This document shows positions 10,491-24,100 of a stretch of 64,000 bases of DNA, piece by piece. Made by a program: the position numbers and the translations under genes. Origin of the DNA: Cepaea nemoralis (lineage: Eukaryota > Mollusca > Gastropoda > Stylommatophora > Helicidae); assembly GCA_014155875.1 (NCBI GenBank), contig JACEFZ010018156.1, positions 186,001 through 250,000 on the forward strand, in the 5' to 3' direction. Every line of letters starts with the position of its first letter. Position 1 is the stretch's first letter. The notes below the pieces were generated by a model. It ran no database searches, had not been told where the DNA came from, and was given only the letters and a program-made list of their open reading frames with translations.

Positions 10491-10689
10491 ACTTGCTCTG
10501 TTATTGTGCTGTACGTACTGGCCATGTATAAATAAGAAGTAAAGGATCTTTCTCCAGGCCTTCAGGCATATTGAGCATACAGTTCTAACCCCAGATTAGA
10601 CAATCTCATGTCAGCCATCTTTGATTCCCCAGAACATTTCCTGATAACCACTGTAGGCTGGGTCGAGCTGGGAGTTCATTAAACCTGCA

Positions 10690-10990
10690 TTCTGGGGATT
10701 TCCTGGCCAGCAGCTAGGCCACTATGACTAATGATTAAAGACCTCTGTGTTCTGGGGGATTTGATGACATGGCCAGCAGCCAGACCACCATGACTAATGG
10801 TTAAAGACCTCTGTGTTCTGGGGAATTTGATGACATGGCCAGCAGCCAGACCACCATGACTAATGGTTAAAGACCTCTGTGTTCTGGGGAATTTGATGAC
10901 ATAGCCAGCAGCCAGGCCACCACCATGACTAATAGTTAACCACCTGCGTTCTGGGGATCTGATGACATGGCCAGCAGCCAGACCACCCCA
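10690..10990. repeat. ~66-bp tandem repeat, five copies
   Basis: The unit contains acctctgtgttctggggaat, ttgatgacatggccagcagc and cagaccaccatgactaatgg. Copies vary by small indels. The sequence just to the right (about 11000-11090, ending in a chromosome-dispersed block with gcctgaatacacggagg) reappears inverted at 45500-45595, so the flank is itself a dispersed repeat. Confidence 0.85.
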
Positions 10991-11707
10991 TGTCATGTGA
11001 CCTAAGCAATTTCCTGCTATGGGTATGTAATGTAATAGTGTTTTGTAGGCCTGAATACACGGAGGAATGGCTGGCCAATCTGTCCCTGGCTGTCTTTGAC
11101 AGCTCATGACATCATCAGCGCAGGGTCATTGTCAGCAGTGCTCATGTTGTATTGCCATATGTTGTATTTATATGTACTGGCCAAGAATATTTGTATGTTG
11201 CAATGACAGACCATGACTACTTACCTGTGTGTTTATGTAAAACAGTGTGTGGATATAGAGATGCCAGCAAGTACAGCTTTATAGTTTGTATATTCCAGCT
11301 ACAAGATGTAGGGACTAAGGAAGGGTTAGACATCCTGATGTCTACCCTACAACTGCATCCTCCAAGGGTCTCTCAATCCAGCAGTTTTCTAGCCTCATCT
11401 TTGAAAATCCACACCAAAACAACTTGTGTACTTTTGTGGTATTAGTTTTGTGTCAGATTCTTCTGTATCATGGGTTTCATATTAGGTTCTTCTATATCAT
11501 GAGACTCTTGCTACATACACATGTAACATTTGGAAACTCTTATAACATGCTTGAGACAAACTATCCTACAGCTTTCTTAGATGCAATTATGACACATGAA
11601 TATTGCATGCTTAGACAATGCATGAAAAGTATTGTTTTCATAGAATCATCGAAAATTCTTTCACTGTATCAGCAACATTCAAAACTACTTCTTAAAATAA
11701 CTGGCCG

Positions 11708-11958
11708 TTTCAGAAGTACATTTCAAGATGTGTAAATAAGATGAATATCTATAATTGCTGAAGACGATGGATGAATCTTTCCTGTACACAATGCCTGAGT
11801 TTGTCCTGGCAGGTACGGAACAAATATGCAAATTCAGACACCTATCCACATCCAGTCTGAAGATCACAGCACTAGTGTTCCCTGTTTATAAATCAAGACT
11901 TCTATGCAAACTGTATATATTAAATATGAGCAAGTATTTGACCAGCATTGAGAGTTGA
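11708..11958. repeat. Direct duplication, right copy
   Basis: This is the partner of 10213-10490. It carries its own differences (extra gatgga around 11765, missing pieces near 11860), so the duplication is not very recent. Confidence 0.85.
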
Positions 11959-12698
11959 CAGACAGTAAAAACAAAACAATATTACTGAAATAAAATGCCA
12001 TTTAACTGCCATCTGACAATGATGTACAAAATCAACAGATTTCTGTTAAAGCTAATAATAGGATCTCATAAAAATATGTACTACTTCAAAGTATTAACAG
12101 TATATCCCCCAATAAATGCTACATATCCATTAAGAAAGAAGAATCTGAAATACTTTGGCACAAAACCCATTTTCCAGGCGGACACTAAAGATCAAAATAG
12201 GTACAATTGCCCCAAACAATTTTTTTTTCTTTGACATGTGATACAATAATGATTACCGCTTTACTGTAAATATCAATTGTTAAGAATCGGTCAATATATT
12301 TCAGAAACTACTGAGAGCCACACAAAAAATATTCTCCGCAGTTAAAACAAAACTATTTCACAAATGACTGATCTAACCTGTCTTTCTATATCAGTTTTCA
12401 CTCTGGAATGGCTGTGATGTGTTATGCTAGTTAAACAAGGCAAAAGTTCTCTGTATTTTGTATTTATTTGTATTAGTGACATGGCTTGCTCTTGTCTAGC
12501 TTCACTATATTAACACTGTGTTGTGTGTGTTTTATGCACAGACATACAATGTAACCTGGGTAAGTCTGCACTACAAAAGTAGCACTACAGATAGAAGACT
12601 GACAGTTCATAAAATCAATATTTATCAAGTTGTCTAATGTTGACTTGATACAAATAAACAAATTAATCTGTACCCTGTCTTCTGTTTTTCATTGCAAT

Positions 12699-12732
<34 letters not shown>

Positions 12733-13199
12733 TTGTGTGCTTTGTGAAGTCTTTCTTAGCTCTGATTAGATTACATGGAAGTGAGAGAGACGGAAAGAAG
12801 AATTAAACATCTTTAAATGTTCTCAAACATGGACAGAAAATGGTGGACCAAATGTTAACTAATACACAGGACAACCAAATCATTGTCAAAATCAGACATC
12901 CCATGAAGTCAAAAGATCTCACAAAGTGTATATTTTAATCAGCATATAAGTCTTGTACAACTATTTAGTAAAACTTATACAAATCTGACATTCAAAAGCA
13001 GATAATCTGAAACTGATGAAATATCTATTTGAAAGAATTTGTCATGTCAGGCCATCTGCTGGAAATGGGAAATGTCAGACCATCTGCTGGAAGTTATGAC
13101 ATTTCCACTGCCCTAGGCAGGTTATTTTATCCACATCCTTTCCATCCACAGGGGATGCACTCAACCAAGCTAATCCACAACAGCTTCATTCTTGCCGGT
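11959..13199. other. Intergenic, AT-rich; (TA)13 microsatellite
   Basis: No gene is recognised. A pure TA repeat lies at about 12699-12724. Near 13040-13095 the phrase gtcaggccatctgctggaaa is partly duplicated (gtcagaccatctgctggaag). Confidence 0.6.
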
Positions 13200-13480
13200 C
13201 GGCATCAAACAGGGTAAACAGAATTCTGCACCATTTAACTAGGTTTCTATGAATGTGGAGTCAGCATATGATGCTCTGCTTCTAGACTCAGCTAAGGGAT
13301 ACCAAACATGGCTGCTTGGCCTCACTTTCATATATTGGGCATCTGTACAAGATATGCTAAGCATAACAGCTGGTAGGCATACTATGAGCAATTTAATATA
13401 TGCTGATGATCAGTTTTTATTGTGGAAAGTGAAGTGTAGCTGCAGGGAATGGTGGAAAAAGCAGAAAGTCAAAATATTGG
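13200..13480 (+). mobile_element. Decayed LINE reverse-transcriptase piece with YADD
   Basis: The frame around 13249-13440 reads SAYDALLLDSAKGY, then NLIYADDQFLLW. The IYADD sequence (codons 13399-13410) is the reverse-transcriptase catalytic box. Intervening RT segments are missing or frameshifted, so this is a dead fragment. Confidence 0.6.
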
Positions 13481-13739
13481 CCTCAATTTCAATAGAAGTA
13501 ATGGTAACCACACTCAAAACAGAAGCCTTCCAGCGTGCAACCCCATAATAAATGGAACAAATGTGAAGCATCGTGAAGGTGCATTCAAGAGAATATTAAA
13601 AGGTAGAGCAAGTATTAAAAAGCAATGTAAACAAAGCAGCACTGCACAAGATAAAGATTATTTTATGTAGCATATCTTTGTCAATGAATGTTAGAAAGCA
13701 TTGTTAGAAGTTAGATAGCCAATTCTGATGTATTGAAGT

Positions 13740-14300
13740 GAACTTTATAGTAAGGCCTTTGACTGTGTTCAACATCAGAAATTGTAGAACATCATAAGAT
13801 ACATGGGATTTCTAGTACAATTGGTCCGCTGAAGTGAATCATTATATCACGAACAACAAACAGCTGTCAGAATAGCTGGTGAAACAACCTGATTCTAGTT
13901 ACAAAGGGGTTACATTCTCCTGACAACATCTATGCAGAAATGTCAAAAAATAATGAAACTTGTGACAATCTTATTCTGGAACTTGATATGCAGATGATAC
14001 AGTTCTCCTCTCAAACAGTGCCACAGAATTAGGATAGTTAATCATGTCTATAATAGGCATAGTGAACACTGACATCTTTTCTGAATATTAAAAAACAAAG
14101 AAATGTCCACAGATAAAAACATGTCAACCAAAAATTACAATCAACAATGACAAAATAATAATTATCATAAATTCTGAATATTTTGGCTCAACAATTAATG
14201 ACAATGGATACTGCTCACAAGAAATCAAAAGGAGACTGGCTATAGCAATGCACAAGTTCAACATAATGGACAACATGTTTCACATCACCAGCAAGCAATC
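13740..14300 (+). mobile_element. Decayed LINE reverse-transcriptase piece, second copy
   Basis: With frameshifts it reads KAFDCVQHQKL, then YADDTVLLSNSATELG (YADD codons 13987-13998), then EYFGSTINDNGYCSQEIKRR. This is the usual order of RT palm, YADD box and thumb region (F-K-Y-L-G-S-x-I-x-x-x-G) of non-LTR elements. It contains stops and is not functional. It closely parallels the better preserved copy at 40110-41290. Confidence 0.7.
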
Positions 14301-14954
14301 AAACAACATACAAATATGAGAAGATGTATTTTTTCTATGACAACATACATATATACGTAAATCAGGAACAATTAACACATTAGTAAGAAACTGTTTTAAA
14401 GCTGAGAGATGTTGAATGATGGAAGATTGCTGAGAGCATCTTGGATTGATCAAAAGAGTCATGGAAATGGGTGGTCGCTGGTATCAGAAGTAGACAATCC
14501 ATATTCTTTGTACATATCAAGAGAAGGGATATACTGGTAAATGTAGGACAACATGAAAGTTGAACGGGTAAAAGAGACAGAGTATGATACATATACCACA
14601 ATGGTGTGAAACAGAGTCCTCTACCTTTTTAGCTTACCATCTTATATCAATCCGGTCATCTGACACAAGTTTGTGATTGTGCATTGTAAAAAAATAATTA
14701 TCCTTCAAATGTGTCATCAAATAATTGTCTTCTTTTCCATACATTCTCACTCACAAATGTATTTAAAAAAACAAAAACAGGAAAAATATGCCCTACATAT
14801 ATAACCATTCTCTCACACAAACATATGCAAGAAAAACAAATGTCCTACACACATAACTTGTCTCTGTTCCTGTCTTCAGGCCCTCTCACTCAAACACATA
14901 CATAAATTAGGGCAACATGAGAACGGAAACCAGAGTTCTCCAATCCATTGCTAG
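14301..14954. other. Intergenic between the two convergent genes, nothing recognised
   Basis: AT-rich sequence with no exon, RNA or repeat family identified. It may include downstream sequence of the CHFR transcript. Confidence 0.4.
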
Positions 14955-14960
14955 CTTTAT
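14955..14960 (-). promoter_or_regulatory. Likely CHFR poly(A) signal
   Basis: AATAAA on the minus strand lies about 200 bases downstream of the CHFR stop codon at 15159-15161. It is the first canonical signal after the stop. Confidence 0.55.
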
Positions 14961-15158
14961 TCATTTCATTGTGACTGCACAGGCCAGCATAATATCTGAT
15001 GTATGTAAACAGTTACAGGGCCTTCATAAATAACTGTAGACTCCAGGACAGAACGGTGAAGGAATGGTACATGTGACATCCTGAGATAGCCGGCTGCAAT
15101 GAGACAGATAATACCACACACCTGATCCTTCCATCCTGTTACACTCCTTTCTTGCTCC

Positions 15159-15198
15159 CTACTTGGTTCTGGACTGATCACAAATGTGATTGTAACGT
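15159..15198 (-). CDS. CHFR: CHFR last coding exon: second half of PBZ finger
   Basis: The acceptor is ctattacag (minus strand). The exon encodes [12 protein letters not shown] and a TAG stop. Its first base completes the valine codon begun in exon 17235-17310, giving HAVRYNHIC. The histidine here is the fourth zinc ligand of the PBZ finger. Confidence 0.92.
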
Positions 15199-18100
15199 CT
15201 GTAATAGAAACAGAAATTAGGAAAAATCAGAAATGACGTTATAAATAGCAGAGGTATCTCTCCCTGCTATAGGCACCTCTTCCTGGAATTAATTGACAAC
15301 AGTGATTCAGACATATTGGCAGATGGAAGCTAAAGCTGTGTGTCTACAACTGTGTATCTACAGCTGCGTGTCCACAACTTTGTGTCTGCAGCTGTGTCTA
15401 CAGCAGTGATTCAGACATCTTGGCAAAAGATGCATCAGCTACAGCTGTGTGTCTACAGCTGTGTCTACAACTGTGTCTCTACAGCTGTGTGTCTGCAACT
15501 GTGTGTCTACAGCTGTGTGTCTACAGCTGTCTACAACTGTGTGTCTACAGCAGTGATTCAGACATCTTGGCAGATGGAAGCTGCATCAGCTACAGCTGTT
15601 TGTCTACAATTGAACAGCTCTGTCTACTGAGATGAGGCTGCCCATGAATCAGCTGGACAGATTCTATCATGGGTATACTAGGCAAACACCAACTGTCCAC
15701 GCAACACTTTTGGCTCAATATGGAGATCTGAAACCTTCTCTACACTCAGCAGAAAATGTGAATCAAAAGTCATTGTTCATGTGGGTGCAGATAACAGAAC
15801 GACAAGAGACAACTCTCTACAAAACAAACCGGTCTGTATGTATCACATGCACAATCAGAACAACAGTGATTCCTCTGCTTCATCTCTTCTTTCACTCTTT
15901 ATCCCCTAATGGTGCGTAGTCGCTCAACCAACTCACTCCAAGCTCTTCTATCATTAGCTTTCCCATCATCCAAGCTTTTGACATATTGTTCATTTATGTT
16001 TCCACTTCTCTTCTCTATGAATTTGTTAGGTCTTTCTCTGTTTCTTGTACCATGTGGTTTCCAGACCATGGCCTTTCTAGTGATACTATTCTCAGGTTGT
16101 CTCCATGTGTGTCCTATACTATATTTTCTACACCGCTTGGTTCACTAGTACTTGTCTAACTCTCTCCATCAGCTCCACATTGGTGATTCTGTGAAGGGAG
16201 CTTGTCACCCAGGCTCATAATTAGTGCTTTATTATATGTGCACAGAATTCTCCTACATCAGCAACTGTCATGTGGTCACATTATCTTACAATTAACCATT
16301 TTGTTGTCATATCTGCTTAAAACAGTTTGGCACACACGTGAGATTAGGTCAGAGCAACAGTGCATGTAGTTCACATAAAGAAGATTAGACCAGAATAGCA
16401 ATGCATATAGTACACACACACAAGACAGATTAGGTCAGAATAACTGGACATATAGTACACATAAGAAAGATTAGACCAAAGCAATCGGGCATATATGAGG
16501 GGAAAGTAATTTTTATTATGAAGTGCATGGAAGAGTATGGACAATGGAAAAATCTTAATTTCAGGACACAAGCTGGCTCTTAAGATAAGCCCCACATAAA
16601 GGTCATGAGGAATGAGCAGTTTGTGCATGTAATTTATTATTTTTATATTTATACTTATTATGTATAAATCAATCGGCACTCCATGGGTGATGAGGACAGT
16701 ATCAGACTGTATGTCATTACCGCCTATAGCAGCTTGCAGTGTAGGGCAGGGGGGGTCCTGAATCTGAGGAATTAAGGCTGCCTGGATAGTGCAGTCGCTG
16801 TAAACTGCAGGTTAGGGTTGTCTTTTTATGCCAACATCAGAAAAATATCCATCAGCTTACTGAGAATCTGAACTCCGGTCTCCCAAACAGGAGCCTGGCG
16901 TTCTAGCCATTCAGCCAGATACTCCTCAGTAAGCCACTGCCCACCTTTATTCCCATAACATTTCCTGGCAGCCATGTTAAGCTGGTCATCTTGTTAAGTT
17001 TAAACAAAATTCCCGCCTTGAAGATTTAAACACATGGCAACCAGGCCAGCATTAAAGTGTGCTAGCCACTGACCACCACGGCTCCTGAAAACATAATATA
17101 CTGTGATATATACGTCACTTACACCACGGCTCCTGAGAACATAATATACTGTGATGTATACGTCACTTACACCACAGCTCCTGAGAACATAATATACTGT
17201 GATATATATGATATGTGATATATATGTCACTTACACTGCATGGTCTGGTTTGTTCTTCTGGGTGCGACAGTTCTTGCCCCAGTAACAATTGGGTCTAGAA
17301 GTGACTTCCTCTGAAATGCCATTATAAATATATATCAGTGGGAGACAGGAACAACTGTGTCATCTACCTGGTAGATCATAGCTGCAGGCCAGCCAATTCA
17401 GTTTTCACAGAATCTAAATGTGTGTATGACTGCGTGTTTTGTGCAGTTACGAGTCTGTCAGCTACACATGGGTGTTAAACAGTCACTAACTTGAACGCTA
17501 TTCATGCCCTGTATTTCTCAATATGATCTCTGTGGCATAGGAGTAGTGAACGCAGTTTCACAATCCCAACTACAGGGTTCAAAATCAATCAAAAGTGATC
17601 TGGAAGTAGACTGCTCTGTGTTGCTTTCCACATTGGTATGAGTGCTGGCCGTATAGAAAACTAGGGCATTTGCCTAGACAATCACAAACAAAACATGCAG
17701 AGGTTGGCTACTATGTCCTGTAAAGAACATGAAACTAACTCTAACTTCCTTATCACTGCCAGTGTTACTTCAAGCTCCTTAGCACACCATAGTTCTTCTC
17801 AAAGTGTTCATTGATTACTCCAATAATCTCTTTTTGTTTGTTTCAATCCAAATCATTCCCACCAACTTATCTTCTTTAGATTGTATGCACTAACATCCGT
17901 TCTTGTCTTAACTTCCATTTGTTTCTTATGTCTGACCATTCTCTACAAACCTGTATGTCTTTAAAAAGTCGCTTAAAAGTCGGGTTTTATCCCATATGGT
18001 TCAGTCTCTTTCCTTAGCACGGAAAGCGTCACACAAAGCACGAACTCCGTAGCTTTTAGCGATGACCCACAGGAGTCTCCGAAACATTTAACTCGTAAAC

Positions 18101-21100
18101 CGAAGGGCGAGGCCCGGAATCGGACCAACAACCTTCCGAACACGAGTCAAACAGCTTGACCACTTCGCCACAGAGACTCCACAAAGACAGATGTCTTATT
18201 GTATCTTGCTTTATGATCTAAAGAATCTCTTGGAGCAATCTGCTCTCTATGAAAGTAGATTGCCTGGTGGGAATTGGAGAAAACTAAAAAGGACTTAACG
18301 CAGGTAACAAAGAGCAGGAAGACTTGGCATAAACTAGCTTGGTGCTGTGCTCTACAGGGAACTGACAAGCAACACATGTAGCTTCTAACAAACACTCACT
18401 TTTTACATTGGGCAGTGGGGAGCATTTTATGTGATATTCACTGGCACAGGAACGGAGCATAATGGGGATGACCCGTTGCTGTGAAGTTGGAACCGCGACT
18501 AACTAACTAACTAACTAACTAACTCACTAGGTAAGCTGTCACCAGGAATGTCCATCCTGTAATAATATGCCAGCTCCTTGAAGGCTTGGATTCCACAGCC
18601 GTAGCACACCGGTGTGTTAAACCCATTCAAGGAGGTCAGTCTGGCCTGGTCTGGAGGATGTGAAAACTGATGTTTCAAATACTGTCAAGTACTAAGTTAT
18701 CATGATGTTACAATGCTTAACTGATTCAGTTCCAAACAAAAAAAGTAGGTTTTAACCAAATACACAATCAAATAAACAAGTATTATAATGTAAATTTCCA
18801 TCCACTGAGCATAAAATTGCAGAAGGTGCAGTGAAACGAAACAAATAACATGACCACCTTAGTATGACAATATATCGTCCTTCTATCCATATGGGAAGCC
18901 ACATTTAGTGATATACTATCCTTCGGCACTGGATCAGTTAAACAACAAGATGTCATGATTTCATGCTCATTATAAACCATTATTTCAACTAGGGACTTTG
19001 AATGAAGTGTGTTGTAAGTTGCTGGCTATTGCCAGACATGATCAGGCTTAGGATATTTTATATTATCACACCCAGGCAACATGAAACTAGGTCTTCAATA
19101 TTAACCTGGCTTATTTCCCTAAACTAAACTAAACTAGACTAAACTAATTCACTGCTCAACTTGATGTCAACCCCATAAGGAGCAGGTGGCTGTGGGGCTA
19201 TGATACGACTTGATGACATTGTTAATTCCATGAGAAGCAGTGGTGACTACTAATCTTGATGATATTAATCCCATGAGGATCAGGTGGCTGCGGGACCAGG
19301 ATGTGACTTAACTTGATGATGTTAATCCAATGATGAGCAAGTGGTGACTACTCAACTTGATGACATTGATAATCCCTTGAGACCACACGACAGAGATGCC
19401 AGATTCACACATCAAGTGACCATGGTTCTAATCCCTGGCAAGGCCAGGCAGTTTTCTCTAATTAAAATACAATTCTAAGTCTGAACATGGAGTGAAAAAT
19501 GACAAGACAAGCGACCTATATTTACTCAGCACCTCACAAAACTCTCCCAGGATGCACCAGCAAAGGTGCTCTGTGCTGTAGCCACAGTTGATCGCATGTA
19601 TTCTGTCATCACTGTTTTTACAGGTGACGTGCAGAGAGGTTGAACACGCTGAAACTTTCTCTTTTGACCCTGGCAAAAAGGGATTCATTCCACCCACTGG
19701 TCATTGTTAACTTCTTGTCCTTGGCTTGGGGGAATGTGGCGAAGGTGTTGCAGACACAGTTCGTAATCTTGCATATCCGCGTTCGAAACACAGCTGTGGC
19801 CGATTTGGTAGCAGACCACCTTAACGTTGGTTTTTTATAAAATGGTGTGGGTGCCAGTCAAAAGAAAGCAATGGCAAACTGCAGAACGTAAACTTGCCTA
19901 GAAATCACGAACAGCCAAACAAAGCTGGGGTTGACTGCTATATCTTGTAAAGGATATGCAACAACTTTATTATTACCTCAGAAGTGGAGAGAGTTTGCAT
20001 GATGGCGAGGGACACTGATATTGGGGAAAAGCAACCCTCATGCAAAATCAGTCCAGTGCACTCAGTAGTAGAAGCTTCTAGCGGTTGTAGCACTGTGTGG
20101 ACTGTGCTCAAATTTCACGCAAGCACACACAGAAAAGTGTTGTGAACGATTTGAGCAACAGTTTGACCATCATTGTACAAACCCTCACATAATCAGTACA
20201 GTTAGTTTAATGTCATTCACTATTATTTCCGGTAGGTTCCATCTTTTTTCTTCATTCATATTATCTTTATTCATATTCTCTTTGTTCATATGGTGTACAA
20301 ACTTTGTCCACCATGCAATCTTTAATTTTCATCCATCTGTAACCATAATCTTCTTCATCTTATAGTCCATGCCATGTGGTGTTGGTGATCATGTCTGTCC
20401 ACAGCCTTCTGTCTCTTGTGCTGTCAATCTTCTGATAGTCCATGCCATGTGGCATCAGTGATTATATCTGTCCACAGCCTTCTGTCTCTTGTGCTGTCAA
20501 TCTTCTGATAGTCCATGCCTTGTGGCATCGGTGATTATATCTGTCCACATCTTCTGTCCCTTGTGCTGTTAATCTTCTGATAGTCCATGCCATGTGGCAT
20601 CGGTTAAACAGTCACTAACTTGAACGCTATTCATGCCCTGTATTTCTCAATATGATCTCTGTGGCATAGGAGTAGTGAACGCAGTTTCACAATCCCAACT
20701 ACAGGGTTCAAAATCAATCAAAAGTTGATTGTCCACAGCCTTCTGTCTCTTGTGGTGTCAGTCTTCTTATAGCCCATGCCATGTGGTGTAGGTAATCATG
20801 TCTGTTCATAGCCGTCAGTCTCTTGTGCTGTCGGTCATTTCTGATAAAGATGTTCCTCTATGCCATGAAGTCAAACTGCCCAGCATCTTCTCTCTCTGTC
20901 TCCCGCAGCCTCTCTTCCCCTACAACCTTCCCTTTGTGACACATACTCCAGCTTTACCCTTCTCATGGTATGCCCATAGAATGTGGACTGTCTGCTTCTG
21001 TTGCAAGTAACCAGTTCTTTTTGTGAGTTCACTTCTATCAAAGGGGCTGAGGGGTCTCGAGGTATGGTGTCCGCCTCAAGTGCTGGAGGTCCCGGGTTCA

Positions 21101-24100
21101 ATCCCCGGCGAGGGCCGGGATTTTTTCACGTGGACTTCTAGTAAAAAAAATGTCCCCTGGTCTCTGCATAGTGAGATCGGATGCCCATATGTATTGTTGC
21201 GCACATAAAAAATCCCTTGGCAGTTGGAAATCAAAAAAGAGTAGCCTAACGGCACTGCCCAGGCAAAATGTTGAGTTAAAAATCTACCCAAAGTATTTCA
21301 GGATCCTCACTGATGCTACGGAATTCGTGCATTGAGCTGAGATTCTCCGGAGTCAGGCTTGATTTAGGAGTAGAACGGAGCACATATGGGTTACACCTGT
21401 GTGCCGTGATGTTGATCCGTCGACAAAACTAACTTCTATCAAGAATGTGGACATTGGTCTCTCTATGTGTCATAATCATGAGACATAAATATCTGAAGGT
21501 AAGCCATGTTTGTATCATCATCATCCTCATAAAGTGCCTTGCCTACAGGTTTGATTATTGATGTTTCTCAAAGCTCATGTTCTCCAGCAGTTTCAATTCA
21601 TGTGCTGATATTTTGCCATGCCATGAAGTAAGGCTGTTAAAAATCTTCTTTCAGTGTCTTGCACTATTTCTTTGTCCGTAAATATTACTAAAGGTTATAT
21701 GTTTCAGTTTTTTTCTTCTCTTGATGTGGTGAATGTCTCCTGAAGTTTGTTATCAGTCATAATGATGTCCTAGCTTCTTTCAAATCATTTAGATACTCAT
21801 TTTGTTTGTACATTATTAATTCTTTTTTTTTCCCCACCACTGGCACTTTATAAATGATAATGCAGAGATGTTTTTACATTTGTAAATGCAGAGGCAAGCA
21901 AAAAATGATACATTGTGTTTTTTAGCAATGTGCATTTGTTGGCAGAGTTCTGGACCCTAATCTGGCATATAGCAAGAGCCTACCACATTAAAGTATTCAC
22001 AAGAACCTGTGTCAACTCATGTTTGTGCTTACTTGCAAATGTGTACCCGCCTGTGGTCACTCTGTGCAGACATTCCTTGAATAGATCTTTCACAGATATC
22101 CCAGAGCTTGTGATATAATCCTGCCAGAAAATCACCATGTCATCAACACAAACTGAACATTTCTTGAGTGTCTATTCTTACATGTCAATTTTTGCATTTC
22201 TATTCTTGTATGGCTATCAGTACTGATTAAGTCTTTTACTTCATTATCTGTGTGTATGTGTGTATGTGCATGCATGTGTGCACTGACAGTGTATGTATAT
22301 TTGCAGAGATATACATGTCAATTAAGAATACCATTGATGTCTCTCTCTCTCCCCTCTCTTTTCTGCAGAACAAGTAGTTGTAAGCACAGTCTGCTTCTAT
22401 ATTTCTAACTCAATGATCTTATTCCAGTCATATCACTGAAATCTGCATTTTGCATTCTCCTTCCATTTCCAATTGTAAGAAGCACATTTTTGTAACACTT
22501 TGGTGATTATGAACAACTAAGGTTAGAATAAAATTGTAAGAAGAGGCAGATTATGATCATCACTAAATGGGAATATTCCTAAACAAGTGAATAAGTTAAA
22601 CTATGTCAGAACAGTCATAATATCTAATGGGAGGTGCCTTGAAGAGATTAGAACAAGAACCGCTATGGTGAAGGTAGCCTTTTGCAAGAAAAAGAGTTAA
22701 AAAGCAATTTAGAACCTATACTTTTTTATGGATGTGAAACATAGACAATGAGTAGACAAGCTGAAAAACATCTAATGACTGTGGAAATGTGGATTCTGAG
22801 GCAAATGCAAAGATTATCATGGACAGACAGAAAAACCAATGAGCAAGTCCTACAAGAAGCAAATGAGAACTGTAAACTGATTAGAGAAATTAGATGTAGA
22901 CAGTTAAAATTGTTTAGATACATAAGAAGAATAAGAAGAAATAAATGAACTTGGTGACAATTGGCAAGATTGAGGGAAAATGAACAAGGGAAAGACAGTG
23001 AAGTAAAGATCTGGATGGCTTTTCCATGTGACATAGTCGAGACAAAAATACAGTGCTGATCCATAACTCTGGTGATCATGCGAGATGTCAAAACATGACC
23101 ACCCACACTTCATGGCACATGATCATGATGAATTAAGAAAATTAATTAAACAAAAGTCTGCAACATTCAGTCCAAGATGAAGACTACTTCAACAGTTTCA
23201 ACGTCAATGCATTCTCTCTCTTAACTTCTCAAATGTTTCTTATCCACCTCTAACAAATCTCGACTTATGCATCTCACTACACATCTATTTGTCACCATGC
23301 AGGCAACCTTTGGCTGTACAGTTTTAGGAACTTACAAATACCTAACATTACTCAAGATTTCATTGCTACATTTCCAGTCATTCACTTAGGAAAAATTTAT
23401 AGAACTCAAACAATCCACAAATCCACTTCTGATATATACCTGGAATGTTCTGGATGGGCTGTAAATTAATGAACTTATGTATGGGGAAATTACAGCCAGA
23501 TTCTAATGTAAACTGGCATACAGAGGCACTGATGTGCCTGGCTCAGCTGCCATATTGACCACAATCTCTCTTGGCAACTTCACAGGGCATCATGGAAACA
23601 GAGACTAGGCTGACTAATGAAGAGAGCGTCAATCATGACAATGAAACTTGTCAAGGACTAAAAACTTAGTACACTGTCATGAACTAAAACTTTATGAGAT
23701 CTCTAGAGTCACAACTCCTTTCATGATAACAGATGATTAGTACCAGTGTCTTCCACATCCTTCATGACGAGCATACGAGCATGCTTGGAGTGAGTGTGTT
23801 CCTCGTTAACATGATACAACCAAGCCATCACCACTGCCCAATTTGATCATTTCAAGCAAGAGTCAACAAATAGATGCAGTGAGACATGAACAAAGTCATC
23901 ACCAGTCCTCGATGTAATCATTTCACACTAGAGTACATAAATAGATGCTATGAGATTAAAGCAACTATTTTCTGTTCCAATCATTCAGACATAAAAACGT
24001 ATAAAAACAATAAGCCCATTAAACATTTAAACAAAAATAAAGAAACAAAACTACTGCACACATTTACACAGAAATTTAACTATATAGAAACAGACTTTGG

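Noticed and set aside
19500..19625. Possible CHFR exon on the minus strand ([20 protein letters not shown])
   Set aside because: It faintly resembles the N-Y-L-x-x-x-x-L-T-W segment, but the exon at 22033-22120 fits that role much better with correct phases, and no good acceptor is present here.
21045..21120. tRNA gene (also 804-1040, 16845-16935, 18110-18185, 42135-42240, 57152-57225)
   Set aside because: A- and B-box-like motifs are present, but the sequences continue into repeated SINE bodies or do not fold as complete tRNAs.
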